NCBI GenBank assembly: GCA_942491345.1
Contig: CALOAN010000011.1
Location: forward strand, 310,001 to 374,000
Source of the DNA: JAHEEL01 sp942491345
GTDB lineage: Bacteria; Actinomycetota; Acidimicrobiia; Spongiisociales; UBA5794
DNA length: 64,000 bases
Direction of reading: 5' to 3'
In this document: positions 33,217 to 42,037 of the stretch, one piece after another
Layout of the letters: each line of letters begins with the position of its first letter
Numbering within the stretch: the first letter of the stretch is position 1
Translations under genes and position numbers: made by a program
Notes under the pieces: model-generated
What the model was told of the DNA's origin: nothing
Databases searched by the model: none
What the model saw: only the letters and a program-made list of their open reading frames with translations

Positions 33217-34077
33217 ATGCGGTTCCTGCCATTCCTCGCTCTTCTCGCCGTGCTGAGCGCCGCATGTACGAGTAGCGGATCTGCTGAAACAACCACGACG
33301 CTCGCTCCCTCCACCACAACAACAACTGAGGCAAGCGATACGCCGGCCTGTCTTTCGGGAGAGTTGCCGTTCGTTGAAGAAGGGACCGTCGCCGCTCTCG
33401 ATAGTCAAGGCCGCGATGCACGAGCCATCGCCGGCGTGCGTTGGGACCCCTTTGAGGGTTGCGAACGTGTCGAGATCGAGTTTCTGTCGGCGACCGGAGC
33501 ACCGGCAACCCGGATCGGACCCGTCGGCATCTCGATGCTGGCGGACTCCGGGATCGTGCGCGTGAACCTCTCAGACGCAATCGTTGAGTCCGCCGTTGCG
33601 GATTCCACCCTCAACGGCACTCTCGTCGACAAGTGGTTCGTGGTGGAAGACTCCGAAGACGGCCTGACGGTCGACCTTCACCTCAACGAACGAGCTGCTG
33701 CTCGAGCGTTCACGACCACCTCTCCCGCGCGGCTTGTCATCGACCTGCGCGGAACCGGCGACGATCGCCCGCTTGCGACCCCGCTCTCCGTCGGAGGGAT
33801 CGTCCTTCTCAGTCCCCAGGCCGGCGTCGGTCTCTACCCGCTGCAGGTCAACGGATATGCCGCGCCCGAGGTCGACGCTGTAAGGCTCCGGCTTACGGAT
33901 TCGGTCGACATCACGGTCGACCGGGCGGTCTCCACGTTGTCGTCAACCCACGTCTGGCGAGCGTTCAGCGCCGCTCTGAACGACGGCCCATCCGGCTCCG
34001 TCCTCCTCCTGATCGGAACCGCGAACGAATCCGGCGAACCGATCTTCGGCATCGAAGTCCCCCTCGACCTGCCATGA
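33217..34077 (+). CDS. Lipoprotein with AMIN-like domains
   Basis: The 286-residue product begins MRFLPFLALLAVLSAACTSS with lipobox L-S-A-A-C, then a Thr-rich stalk. Two regions have AMIN-like strand patterns: E-R-V-E-I-E-F-L-S-A-T-G-A-P-A followed by G-I-V-R-V-N-L-S-D-A, and a later A-R-L-V-I-D-L-R-G. AMIN domains bind cell-wall glycans and are often found with peptidoglycan enzymes, so a cell-envelope role is likely. It is transcribed divergently from cofG. Confidence 0.65.
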   Translation: MRFLPFLALLAVLSAACTSSGSAETTTTLAPSTTTTTEASDTPACLSGELPFVEEGTVAALDSQGRDARAIAGVRWDPFEGCERVEIEFLSATGAPATRIGPVGISMLADSGIVRVNLSDAIVESAVADSTLNGTLVDKWFVVEDSEDGLTVDLHLNERAAARAFTTTSPARLVIDLRGTGDDRPLATPLSVGGIVLLSPQAGVGLYPLQVNGYAAPEVDAVRLRLTDSVDITVDRAVSTLSSTHVWRAFSAALNDGPSGSVLLLIGTANESGEPIFGIEVPLDLP

Positions 34078-34278
34078 ATGAAGACCCGAGATCCGAGACT
34101 CGAGACACGAGACAGGACGCGCAGATGGACGAGTGTGGGGCCATCACCTGCCAACCACCAGCCGCAAGGACGACGCCAATCTGGAGTCTCGGATCTCAAG
34201 TCTCGGATCTCAAGTCTCGGATCTCAAGCCTCAAGTCTCGGATCTCAAGTCTCGAGTCTCGGATCTCAAGTCTCGAGT
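34078..34278. repeat. Intergenic repeat array of TCTCGGATCTCAAG with inverted flank
   Basis: Five copies of the 14-mer TCTCGGATCTCAAG, interspersed with shorter TCTCGAG or CCTCAAG units, lie at about 34187-34278. The inverse form (CGAGATCCGAGACTCGAGAC) lies at about 34086-34110, so a long hairpin is possible. The array sits between convergent genes ending at 34077 and 34281. The same family recurs at 38491-38638 and 51771-51864. A bidirectional terminator role is possible. Confidence 0.8.
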
Positions 34279-34280
34279 CC

Positions 34281-35648
34281 CTACCCGCACCTGTCCGGTG
34301 CGGCGGCAACTTTGGGGATATCGAGATCCCAGATCTCTCTGACGAGGTCGATCGCAGCTACCGAGCGAGGAGCAATTGGGGGGCCGATCGGCGTGCGGTC
34401 CGCCTCGAGCCGCATGATGATGATCGAACCCGCCACTGCAGGGCCGATCTCCGCGGTCGCATCCTTGATGCCGTCGGGATCTACCGCTACCGCCCGTTCA
34501 TCGATGAATCGAATGCCAACTTTCCGTGGCTCCTCGTGGCCGTCGAGCGGTAGAAGCATTCCGCCGCGACGAGAGTCGAGGGCGGAACGGAGGACGAACT
34601 CTTCGAGTTCAGCCGCAGAGATCTCGAGGTCCCCCTCGATGTGCATGAGCTCCATCGCATCAAGGGGGAGGTCGGCGGCAAGCGCTTGAAGCTGGTGGCC
34701 TTTGCTGAGGCGCGGGTTGAGTTCGGTCGGCAGAAACCCGTCGGACGTGCAGACGCCGTCGATCCCGAATCCACCGAGATACCCGTAACGCTCGTTCAGA
34801 AGCGTTCCAACGCGACGCGCTGCAGCGCGCATCTCGTCCCGGACCGCAGCCGGCGGGTTCCAGAAGTTCGCTGCCGACACGTAGACGAACTCCGGGCGAT
34901 CGACGCGACGCAGGATGACCATTTCGACCGGCAAGAACACCGAAACACCATCGTGAGTCGCGAAGCCGTGAATCGAGCACGGGATTCCGTCTAGGAACGG
35001 CATCACCCGCACCTCGACAGCGCGCTTCGTGAACCACTCGACGGCAGGAGCGACGTCCTCCGGATCACGAACCCAGCGCGCGTACTCCGCTCCTCCGTGC
35101 CAGCCCTCGGTGTTGTCGGCGACCCACACGGTTCCGAGATCCGAAGCGAGGCCGGCAGCCATCGGCGGCGCGTCCGCAACCGGAACAACAGCCGAGGGCG
35201 CTCTCCGCACGCCGGCATCGTCCCACAGTTGATCGACGATCATCTTGTCTTCGAGGGCACCCCACGTTGCCGGCCTCGCACCGTACACGGGTCTCCCGAC
35301 CAGCACCGAACTGCGGCTGAAGCCCGCGCCGAGCACCATCGCTTCGCGATCCGGGTCGAATTCGTCGACCGCTGCGAGGACGTCGGCCGAGGGTTGCTCA
35401 ATCGCCTGAAGCGCCGCACGGATTCCGTTCATTTGCGTATCCCCGCTGGCCCGGGTGTAGCGGATGACGTCGGCCGCCGGCAGATCGCCGACACCCTCCA
35501 CAGGCGTCACGATCATGATGGGACCAGACCCCGACTCCCGCAGTTGTCGTACGGTTTCAGTCGCCGCAGCAGCCACGTCGGGGACGAGGATCCACTTCCT
35601 ACCTCGATGGAAGGCAGCGATCGTCTGGTTGACGGGATCAAGATCCAT
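34281..35648 (-). CDS. ATP-grasp domain protein, substrate unknown
   Basis: The 455-residue product has a pre-ATP-grasp N-terminal Rossmann-like part (about 1-140) and an ATP-grasp core. The late metal/nucleotide motif is seen in G-G-F-G-I-D-G-V-C-T-S-D-G and T-E-L-N-P-R-L-S-K-G, where E-L-N-P-R is the Mg-binding strand. ATP-grasp enzymes form amide or thioester bonds between a carboxylate and an amine, thiol or similar. It lies next to an F420 operon, but no direct link is shown. No start alternative was needed. Confidence 0.78.
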   Translation of the reverse strand: MDLDPVNQTIAAFHRGRKWILVPDVAAAATETVRQLRESGSGPIMIVTPVEGVGDLPAADVIRYTRASGDTQMNGIRAALQAIEQPSADVLAAVDEFDPDREAMVLGAGFSRSSVLVGRPVYGARPATWGALEDKMIVDQLWDDAGVRRAPSAVVPVADAPPMAAGLASDLGTVWVADNTEGWHGGAEYARWVRDPEDVAPAVEWFTKRAVEVRVMPFLDGIPCSIHGFATHDGVSVFLPVEMVILRRVDRPEFVYVSAANFWNPPAAVRDEMRAAARRVGTLLNERYGYLGGFGIDGVCTSDGFLPTELNPRLSKGHQLQALAADLPLDAMELMHIEGDLEISAAELEEFVLRSALDSRRGGMLLPLDGHEEPRKVGIRFIDERAVAVDPDGIKDATAEIGPAVAGSIIIMRLEADRTPIGPPIAPRSVAAIDLVREIWDLDIPKVAAAPDRCG

Positions 35649-35698
35649 ACGCGGAGCCTACGCGCGTCTTGCTGGACGGGCGCACGGGGATCGCCTCG

Positions 35699-35755
35699 GG
35701 CTCTTGGCTCTTGGCTCTCGGCTCTCGGCTCTGGCTCTCGGCTCTCGGCTCTTGT
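35699..35755. repeat. Tandem 7-bp repeats (CTCTCGG / CTCTTGG)
   Basis: About eight units of CTC-T-[C/T]-GG type, one of them one base short, lie between the start of the ATP-grasp gene and the left end of the IS element. They may have arisen by slippage and differ from the 14-mer family. Confidence 0.75.
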
Positions 35756-35854
35756 CCGAGAGTTCTCGGTGTGATGCCCTCTGTGTCCATGATGGGTGAG
35801 ACAGTTTCTGGTTTCATGTTCTGAGTATTGAGGGCGTGGAAGGAATCGATCATT

Positions 35855-36295
35855 GTGGAGAAGAAACGAGCGATCTACGACGCCGATACGTGGCATGTCG
35901 ATGACGGTGTCGCTACTGACGGGTCCGGGCGGCCGCCGATCAAGAACCCGGTCCGCCGGTCGTTCAGTCCCGAGTACAAGCTCTCGATCCTCGCCGAATA
36001 TGACCGGGCATCCGAGACCGGTGAGAAGGGCGCCATCCTGCGCAGAGAGGGCCTGTATTCGAGTCTCATCACCGATTGGCGCAGACAGCACCGTCAAGGG
36101 CTGCTGAAAGCCGCTGTTGGGCGCAGTGACGGTGGCCGGGGCGGCCCGTCCCGCTCGGAGGTCGCCAAGCTACGGGTCGAGAACGAACGCCTGAACACCA
36201 AACTCGCCCAGGCCGAGGCGGTGATCCAGGTTCAGGGAAAAGTGCACGCGCTCTTGGAGGAGATCTCGAAGAGCGCGGACACCGACGAGTCGTGA
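35855..36295 (+). CDS. IS3-family transposase OrfA (helix-turn-helix)
   Basis: The 146-residue product begins V(M)EKKRAIYDADTWHVDDGVA. The DNA-binding helix-turn-helix typical of IS3 OrfA is R-S-F-S-P-E-Y-K-L-S-I-L-A-E-Y through L-Y-S-S-L-I-T-D-W-R-R-Q. A C-terminal leucine-zipper-like coil follows (E-V-A-K-L-R-V-E-N-E-R-L-N-T-K-L-A-Q-A). Its stop overlaps the OrfB start as GTGA, so OrfB may be made by coupled reinitiation rather than frameshifting. Confidence 0.88.
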   Translation: MEKKRAIYDADTWHVDDGVATDGSGRPPIKNPVRRSFSPEYKLSILAEYDRASETGEKGAILRREGLYSSLITDWRRQHRQGLLKAAVGRSDGGRGGPSRSEVAKLRVENERLNTKLAQAEAVIQVQGKVHALLEEISKSADTDES

Positions 36296-37299
36296 CCGAC
36301 ATCTTGGACGCCGGCGTCGACGAACTCGCCCCGATCGTTGGACGGAAGCGGGCGTGTGAGGCGCTCGGACGGTCTCGTGCCAGCCACTACCGGCAGCGGC
36401 AAGGGCCCCGTTACGGGCCTGCGAAACCGCGACGCTCACATCGGGCCCTATCACCCGCCGAGGCTCAAACGGTGGTCGCGACGCTCAACGACGAACGGTT
36501 CTGCGACAAAGCCCCCGCCCAGGTGTGGGCCACCCTGCTGGACGAAGGCACCTATCTGGCTTCGGTCTCGACCATGTATCGCCTGTTACGCGAACGACAC
36601 CAGGTCAGGGAACGCCGAGCCCAGGCTCGCCGCCCGGCGCTGATCAAACCCGAACTCGTCGCCGTCGCCCCAAACGAGGTGTGGAGCTGGGACATCACCA
36701 AACTCGCCGGACCCTACAAATGGACCTGGTACCAGCTCTACACGATCCTCGACATCTACTCCCGCTACGTCGTCGGTTGGCTCATCGCACCCACAGAATC
36801 AGCGAAACTCGCCGAACAACTCATCGCCGACGCCATCTACACCCACAACGTCGCCCAAGACCAGCTGACGCTGCATGCCGATAGGGGCAGCTCGATGACG
36901 TCACGCACCGTCTCCCAACTCCTCGCCGACCTCGGCGTCCTCCAGAGCCACTCGAGGCCGCACCAGTCCAACGACAACCCCTACTCCGAATCACAATTCA
37001 AAACCCTCAAATACTCGCCGACGTTTCCAAAACGGTTCACGAACATCACTGCAGCCCGGTCGTTCTGCGCAGCGTTCTTCGACCACTACAACAACGAACA
37101 CCGCCACTCCGGCATCGGTCTCAACACACCAGCCAACGTCCACTACGGACTCGACGAAATCGTGCGAGAGAAACGCCAAGGAGTCCTCGACACCGCCTAC
37201 ACCCAGCACCCGGAACGTTTCCGGAAACCACCCCAAGCACCCGAAGTGCCCCAAGCCACCTGGATCAACCAACCCGAGGAGAAACCCGACGACAACTGA
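36292..37299 (+). CDS. IS3-family transposase OrfB (DDE integrase)
   Basis: The 335-residue product has the rve core with DDE residues in W-S-W-D-I-T-K-L, L-H-A-D-R-G-S-S-M and P-Y-S-E-S-Q-F-K-T-L-K-Y. The HTH_21-like N-terminal region contains K-R-A-C-E-A-L-G-R-S-R-A-S-H-Y-R. All three catalytic acids are present, so it should be active. The C-terminus N-N-E-H-R-H-S-G-I-G-L-N-T-P is typical of the family. Confidence 0.92.
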   Translation: MTDILDAGVDELAPIVGRKRACEALGRSRASHYRQRQGPRYGPAKPRRSHRALSPAEAQTVVATLNDERFCDKAPAQVWATLLDEGTYLASVSTMYRLLRERHQVRERRAQARRPALIKPELVAVAPNEVWSWDITKLAGPYKWTWYQLYTILDIYSRYVVGWLIAPTESAKLAEQLIADAIYTHNVAQDQLTLHADRGSSMTSRTVSQLLADLGVLQSHSRPHQSNDNPYSESQFKTLKYSPTFPKRFTNITAARSFCAAFFDHYNNEHRHSGIGLNTPANVHYGLDEIVREKRQGVLDTAYTQHPERFRKPPQAPEVPQATWINQPEEKPDDN

Positions 37300-37374
37300 G
37301 CAACCCGTGTCTCAAACTCCTTGACACCTACCGATGCCGCGTTTTGTGTCACAGTGGCGCGGTACGTTGTCTCC

Positions 37375-38490
37375 ATGTTGTTTTGGTCATCCCGGTCTCT
37401 TGAAGAGATGGCAACGGACTTCGAGTCGCTCGAGGCTCAGATCGCTGATCTGCGCAAGCAGCAGTCGGTGATCGTCAACGAGTTGGGCAAGGTCAACGCT
37501 GCAGCATCGGTTGGGTGTCGTTCGATGATCGAATACGTGTCGTCGCGGTTCGACGTGTCGCGCGCCACGGCCTCCGAGTTGGTGTTTGGGGCTCGTTGGT
37601 TCAAGCGGTATCGCTGGATCGAGTCTCGGGTTGTTGAAGGCGACGTCACGTTCGATCGCTCGTTGGCGATGTTGCGGCTTGCGGTTGCGGGTGCGGATCG
37701 TCAGGTCGTGGAGTCGTCCGAGTCGCTGGATCTTGCGGGTGTGGACCGGCTTGCCGGTCGGCAGCGTCGTGTGACGCGTGGCGATGAATACGCGGTGTTT
37801 GCGGATCGGTTTGTGTCGATCCAGCCGACCCTCGATGAGGCATCGTGGCAGCTGACGGGCCGGTTGCCTGCTGTGGATGGGAAGATCGTTGAACAGGCGC
37901 TCCATGCCCGTGGCGACGAACTGCGGCGGTTGCCGGGTAGTGAGACGTGTACCAGGGCGCAACGCCACGCCGACAGCCTCGTCGCGATGGCCCACGACTC
38001 CTTGGACCGAACCAACGACACGGCTGAGGCATCCTGCGGATCGTCGGTCAGTGTCTTCGTCGATCTCGACGAGGCGAACGGGACCGGTGGCGAACGTGGC
38101 GCCGCTCTCGAGTACGGACCCAGGGTCGGACCCGCCGCCCTCGAAGAACTCCTGTGTACCGGGTCGGTGCAGATCATCGGCCTCGACGGTGGCCGCCCCG
38201 TTGCCACGTCGACTGCCAGCCGGGCGATCCCGACCGCGATACGCCGCTTCGTTGCGCACCGAGACGGCGGCTGTGTGATCGCGGGCTGCACGTCACGATA
38301 TCGGCTCCAACCCCACCACATCCAACACCGAGCCGACGGCGGGAGTCACGACCCCGACAACCTCGCCACACTCTGCTGGTTCCACCACCACATCGCCATC
38401 CACCAAAACGGCCTCAGAATCGACCCCGACTCGCCACCCCACCGGCGAAGACTCCTCCGCCAAGCGACCGGCACCGACCCACCTGGATGA
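37375..38490 (+). CDS. DUF222/HNH endonuclease domain protein (13E12 family)
   Basis: The 371-residue product begins MLFWSSRSLEEMATDFESLE. An N-terminal helical DUF222 region is followed by a C-terminal HNH nuclease with C-V-I-A-G-C-T-S-R-Y-R-L-Q-P-H-H-I, D-N-L-A-T-L-C-W-F-H-H-H. The zinc Cys pairs and the H-H/N/H catalytic residues are visible. The family is abundant in actinobacteria, often in many copies, and may be mobile. The IS3 element lies 48 bases upstream and may have separated it from its promoter. Confidence 0.85.
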   Translation: MLFWSSRSLEEMATDFESLEAQIADLRKQQSVIVNELGKVNAAASVGCRSMIEYVSSRFDVSRATASELVFGARWFKRYRWIESRVVEGDVTFDRSLAMLRLAVAGADRQVVESSESLDLAGVDRLAGRQRRVTRGDEYAVFADRFVSIQPTLDEASWQLTGRLPAVDGKIVEQALHARGDELRRLPGSETCTRAQRHADSLVAMAHDSLDRTNDTAEASCGSSVSVFVDLDEANGTGGERGAALEYGPRVGPAALEELLCTGSVQIIGLDGGRPVATSTASRAIPTAIRRFVAHRDGGCVIAGCTSRYRLQPHHIQHRADGGSHDPDNLATLCWFHHHIAIHQNGLRIDPDSPPHRRRLLRQATGTDPPG

Positions 38491-38638
38491 GACACGAGAC
38501 TTGAGATCCGAGACACGAGACTGGGAACTCGTCAGCGGTAGAGGGCCGACAGCCACACAACCGAACAGCCGACGAATCGACAAAGGCCACCTCCGCGCAT
38601 CCAGCCTCGGATCCCGAACCTCAGATCTCGGATCTCTC
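38491..38638. repeat. Intergenic repeat of the TCTCGGATCTCAAG family (inverse orientation)
   Basis: The exact reverse complement CTTGAGATCCGAGA is at 38500-38513 within a run of GAGACACGAGAC-type units. The forward-type CAGATCTCGGATCTCT lies at the far end (about 38625-38640). The region separates convergent genes (HNH gene and icmF), as at the other two loci of this family. Confidence 0.75.
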
Positions 38639-41600
38639 TCACATGTTCCGTCGATAGCGTCCGCCAACGTCGTAGAGGGCGTGTGAGATCTGGCCGATCG
38701 TACAGTGCTTCGATGCCTCCATCAGGGCCTCGAAGGTGTTATCCCCGCGGATCGCGGTGCTCTGAAGGTGTTCGAGCGCAGCTGCGGCGACGAGGGGATT
38801 GCGGTCACGTACGGCCCGAGCCGACTCGATCTGGCGTTGTTTGTCCGCATCGGTGGAGCGGATCACCGTGTCCGGCATCACGAACGGTGATCCGTCGCGG
38901 GACAGGAACATGTTCACGCCGACGATCGGGAGCTCTCCCGACGACTTCATCCGTTCGTAGAGCAGAGACTCCTCCTGGATCTTCGAGCGCTGATACATCA
39001 GCTCCATGGCGCCGAGCACGCCGCCACGGTCCGTGAGGCGGTCGAACTCAGCGAGCACGGCTTCCTCGACGAGGTCGGTCAACTCCTCGATCATGAATGA
39101 ACCCTGCATCGGGTTCTCGTTCCTGGCGAGACCAAGCTCCCGATTGATGATGAGCTGAATAGCGAGCGCACGACGGACCGACTCCTCCGTCGGAGTGGTG
39201 ATCGCCTCGTCGTATGCGTTCGTGTGCAACGAGTTGCAGTTGTCGTAAACGGCGTAGAGCGCCTGGAGTGTCGTGCGGATGTCGTTGAACCCGATCTCCT
39301 GGGCATGCAGCGAGCGACCCGACGTCTGGATGTGATACTTCAACCTCTGAGATCGCTCGGAAGCCCCGTAGCGGTCCCGCATCGCCTTGGCCCAGATCCG
39401 CCGAGCGACCCGCCCGATCACGGCATACTCGGCATCGATCCCGTTCGAGAAGAAGAACGAGAGATGCGGGGCAAATGTGTCGATCGGCATCCCGCGTGAG
39501 AGGAAGTACTCGACGAACGTGAAACCGTTGGCGAGCGTGAACGCGAGTTGCGTGATCGGATTCGCGCCGGCCTCGGCCATGTGATATCCGGAAACCGACA
39601 CCGAGTAGAAGTGGCCGACTGAGTGGTCGATGAAGTACTGCTGGATGTCACCCTGCATGCGGAGCGCAAACTCGGTTGAGAAGATGCAGGTGTTCTGGGC
39701 TTGGTCTTCCTTGAGGATGTCCGCCTGAATCGTCCCCCGAACGCGCGACTGGACATCGGTTTTGATCCGTTCATAGACATCGGCCGGCAACACTTCATCG
39801 CCGCTCACGCCGAGCAGCATGAGCCCGAGGCCGTTGTTGCCCGGTGGCAACTCACCGTGGTAGCCGGGCCGCTCGCGTGCCTGTTCGTCGAATCGGGCGG
39901 CAAGCGCACGCTCGACTTCATCCTCGAGCCCGTGCTCGAGGATGTATCGCTCGCATTGCTGGTCGACAGCAGCATTCATGAAGAAGGCCAGCATCATTGG
40001 CGCCGGGCCGTTGATCGTCATCGAGACCGACGTTGACGGATCGAGAAGATCAAAGCCCGAGTAGAGCTTCTTCACGTCGTCGAGTGTTGCAACGGAGACT
40101 CCCGAGTTGCCGATCTTGCCGTAGATGTCGGGGCGTGTGTCGGGATCTTCGCCGTAGAGGGTGACCGAGTCGAAGGCTGTTGAAAGCCGAACCGCCGGCA
40201 TGTCGCGCGACACGTAGTGGAAACGGCGGTTGGTCTGCTCGGGACCACCCTCCCCCGCGAACATCCTCGTGGGGTCCTCGGCGGCTCGCTTGAACGGGAA
40301 CACTCCTGCCGTAAACGGGAATCGACCGGGGAAGTTCTCCTGGAGGCCCCACCGCACACGATCAGCCCATCCAGTGAGACGCGGGAAGGCAACCTTGGGA
40401 ATACGTGTCCCAGAGAGTGTCGTCGACGCTGTGTCCACCTCTATCTCGGTACCGCGCACTTCGTACGTGGCGGAATCGGCCGTGTACACCTCCGCCATCT
40501 GATCCCACTCGTCGAGAATCTCCGCGGCGTCTGGATCGAGCCTGGCCATCACGTCGCGGCCCGTGGCATCGATCGTCGCATCCCCGGAGGCCTGGGCCAC
40601 GACACCGAACGCCTGCGCCTCGTTGGCCGTGGCCATTTGCGCGATCACACGTTCGTTGTAAGAGCGGATCGAGTCGCTGATCTCGGACAGGTAACGCACC
40701 CGGTCCTTGGGGATGACCGGCTGCTCTCCTCCGTGGTCAGTCGGAAGATCGATCGTTGAGACAAACCGGCCTTCGGTGCGGTGTTCGATGCTCTCCATGA
40801 GCTTGTGATAGAAGTGGTTGGTCCCTGCGTCGTTGAAGTGGGATGCGACGGTTGCGTAAATCGGGAGCTCTTCGTCGGCTACCTCGAAAACCGTGTGGTT
40901 CCGCCGATACTGCTTCCGGACGTCTCGAACGGCGTCTTCGGCTCCTCTCCGGTCGGCCTTGTTGACAACCACGAGGTCGGCGAAGTCGAGCATGTCGACC
41001 TTCTCGAGCTGACTCGCTGCCCCGTACTCGGGGGTCATCACATAGAGCGTGAGATCGGAGTGATCGACGATCTCGGTGTCGGCCTGGCCGATCCCGGATG
41101 TCTCCAGGATGACAAGGTCGTAGCCGGCCGCCTTGACCAGATCCACCGCAGAAGCGACGTGAGGCGACAGTGCCAGGTTTGCCTGCCGGGTTGCCAGCGA
41201 CCGCATGAAGACTCGCGGATCGGAGACCGAGTTCATCCGAATTCGATCTCCGAGGAGTGCGCCGCCGGACCGGCGCCGCGACGGGTCCACCGAGACGATC
41301 GCGATCGTTCGATCAGAGAAGTCGGCGAGGTAGCGGACAACGATCTCATCGATCAGCGAGGACTTGCCGGCGCCACCGGTCCCGGTCATGCCGATGACGG
41401 GCGTCGTCCTGTTGGCAGCCGCACTGCGGGCGGCCGCCGCGAGGTACCCATCGGATGCCTGCTCAACCGCCGAGATCATGCGGCCGAGCAACCTCGGCGT
41501 CGCCACGCTGAGATCGGCAGGGTCGAGGACCGTCTCGCCCACGACCGGGAAGTCCGAGCGTTCGAGCAGATCGTCGATCATGCCCTGGAGGCCAAGGTCG

Positions 41601-41971
41601 CGTCCGTCATCCGGTGTGTAGATCCGCTCGACCCCGGACCGCTCGAGTTCCTCTGCTTCGGCGGGAAGGATCGTCCCTCCCCCTCCTCCAAAGATCTTGA
41701 CGTGTGAGGAACCCGCCTTGTCGAGCAGTCGGCGCACGTAGCGGAAGAACTCGAGGTGGCCACCCTGGTAGGAGGTGATCGCAACCGCCTGGGCGTCTTC
41801 TTGCACCGCGGCGATCGCGATGTCGGCCGCTGAGCGGTCGTGGCCAAGGTGGATGATCTCAGCACCGGTGGCCTGCAGGATGCGGCGCATGATGTTGATG
41901 GCGGCATCGTGGCCGTCGAACAACGACGTGGCGGTCACGATGCGAACGTGATGACGCGGTTCGTACGGCAC
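38639..41971 (-). CDS. icmF: Fused acyl-CoA mutase IcmF (B12 domain, G-protein chaperone, mutase)
   Basis: The 1110-residue product is a coenzyme-B12 isomerase that interconverts isobutyryl-CoA and n-butyryl-CoA (or related acyl-CoAs). Residues 1-130 form the B12-binding domain with F-D-G-H-D-A-A-I-N-I-M, where His21 is the lower axial ligand. Next comes a MeaB-type GTPase (P-loop G-M-T-G-T-G-G-A-G-K-S-S-L, about residues 190-420, with N-K-A-D). The TIM-barrel mutase occupies about 560-1110 and ends R-G-D-N-T-F-E-A-L-M-E. The open frame extends another 180 codons upstream, but GTG 41971 begins the homologous region. Length matches known IcmF (about 1090). Confidence 0.93.
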   Translation of the reverse strand: MPYEPRHHVRIVTATSLFDGHDAAINIMRRILQATGAEIIHLGHDRSAADIAIAAVQEDAQAVAITSYQGGHLEFFRYVRRLLDKAGSSHVKIFGGGGGTILPAEAEELERSGVERIYTPDDGRDLGLQGMIDDLLERSDFPVVGETVLDPADLSVATPRLLGRMISAVEQASDGYLAAAARSAAANRTTPVIGMTGTGGAGKSSLIDEIVVRYLADFSDRTIAIVSVDPSRRRSGGALLGDRIRMNSVSDPRVFMRSLATRQANLALSPHVASAVDLVKAAGYDLVILETSGIGQADTEIVDHSDLTLYVMTPEYGAASQLEKVDMLDFADLVVVNKADRRGAEDAVRDVRKQYRRNHTVFEVADEELPIYATVASHFNDAGTNHFYHKLMESIEHRTEGRFVSTIDLPTDHGGEQPVIPKDRVRYLSEISDSIRSYNERVIAQMATANEAQAFGVVAQASGDATIDATGRDVMARLDPDAAEILDEWDQMAEVYTADSATYEVRGTEIEVDTASTTLSGTRIPKVAFPRLTGWADRVRWGLQENFPGRFPFTAGVFPFKRAAEDPTRMFAGEGGPEQTNRRFHYVSRDMPAVRLSTAFDSVTLYGEDPDTRPDIYGKIGNSGVSVATLDDVKKLYSGFDLLDPSTSVSMTINGPAPMMLAFFMNAAVDQQCERYILEHGLEDEVERALAARFDEQARERPGYHGELPPGNNGLGLMLLGVSGDEVLPADVYERIKTDVQSRVRGTIQADILKEDQAQNTCIFSTEFALRMQGDIQQYFIDHSVGHFYSVSVSGYHMAEAGANPITQLAFTLANGFTFVEYFLSRGMPIDTFAPHLSFFFSNGIDAEYAVIGRVARRIWAKAMRDRYGASERSQRLKYHIQTSGRSLHAQEIGFNDIRTTLQALYAVYDNCNSLHTNAYDEAITTPTEESVRRALAIQLIINRELGLARNENPMQGSFMIEELTDLVEEAVLAEFDRLTDRGGVLGAMELMYQRSKIQEESLLYERMKSSGELPIVGVNMFLSRDGSPFVMPDTVIRSTDADKQRQIESARAVRDRNPLVAAAALEHLQSTAIRGDNTFEALMEASKHCTIGQISHALYDVGGRYRRNM

Positions 41972-42037
41972 GGACCCAGGATACGTCGTGGATGCCCGCT
42001 CATCATCAATCCACACCTCCGCGTAGGGTTGACGTGG

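Larger units (their letters stand above)
35784..37326 (+). mobile_element. IS3-family insertion sequence
   Basis: Two overlapping transposase genes are flanked by imperfect terminal inverted repeats. The left end is TGTCCATGATGGGTGAGACA at 35784. The right end, read inward, is TGTCAAGGAGTTTGAGACA ending at 37326. They share TGTC and TGAGACA with a one-base gap. No target duplication is evident from the adjacent bases, so the exact ends are approximate. Both genes look intact, so the element may be active. It lies directly upstream of an HNH endonuclease gene. Confidence 0.82.

Noticed and set aside
34187..34278. 14-mer array considered as CRISPR or replication iterons
   Set aside because: Units are directly abutting without unique spacers, and no replication or cas gene is adjacent; the convergent-gene context suggests another role.
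35699..35755. 7-bp tandem repeats considered as a CRISPR-like array
   Set aside because: Units are contiguous with no spacers and no cas genes nearby; simple slippage repeats.
37375..38490. HNH gene considered as part of the IS element
   Set aside because: The right inverted repeat ends at 37326, before the gene, and DUF222/HNH genes are not IS3 components.
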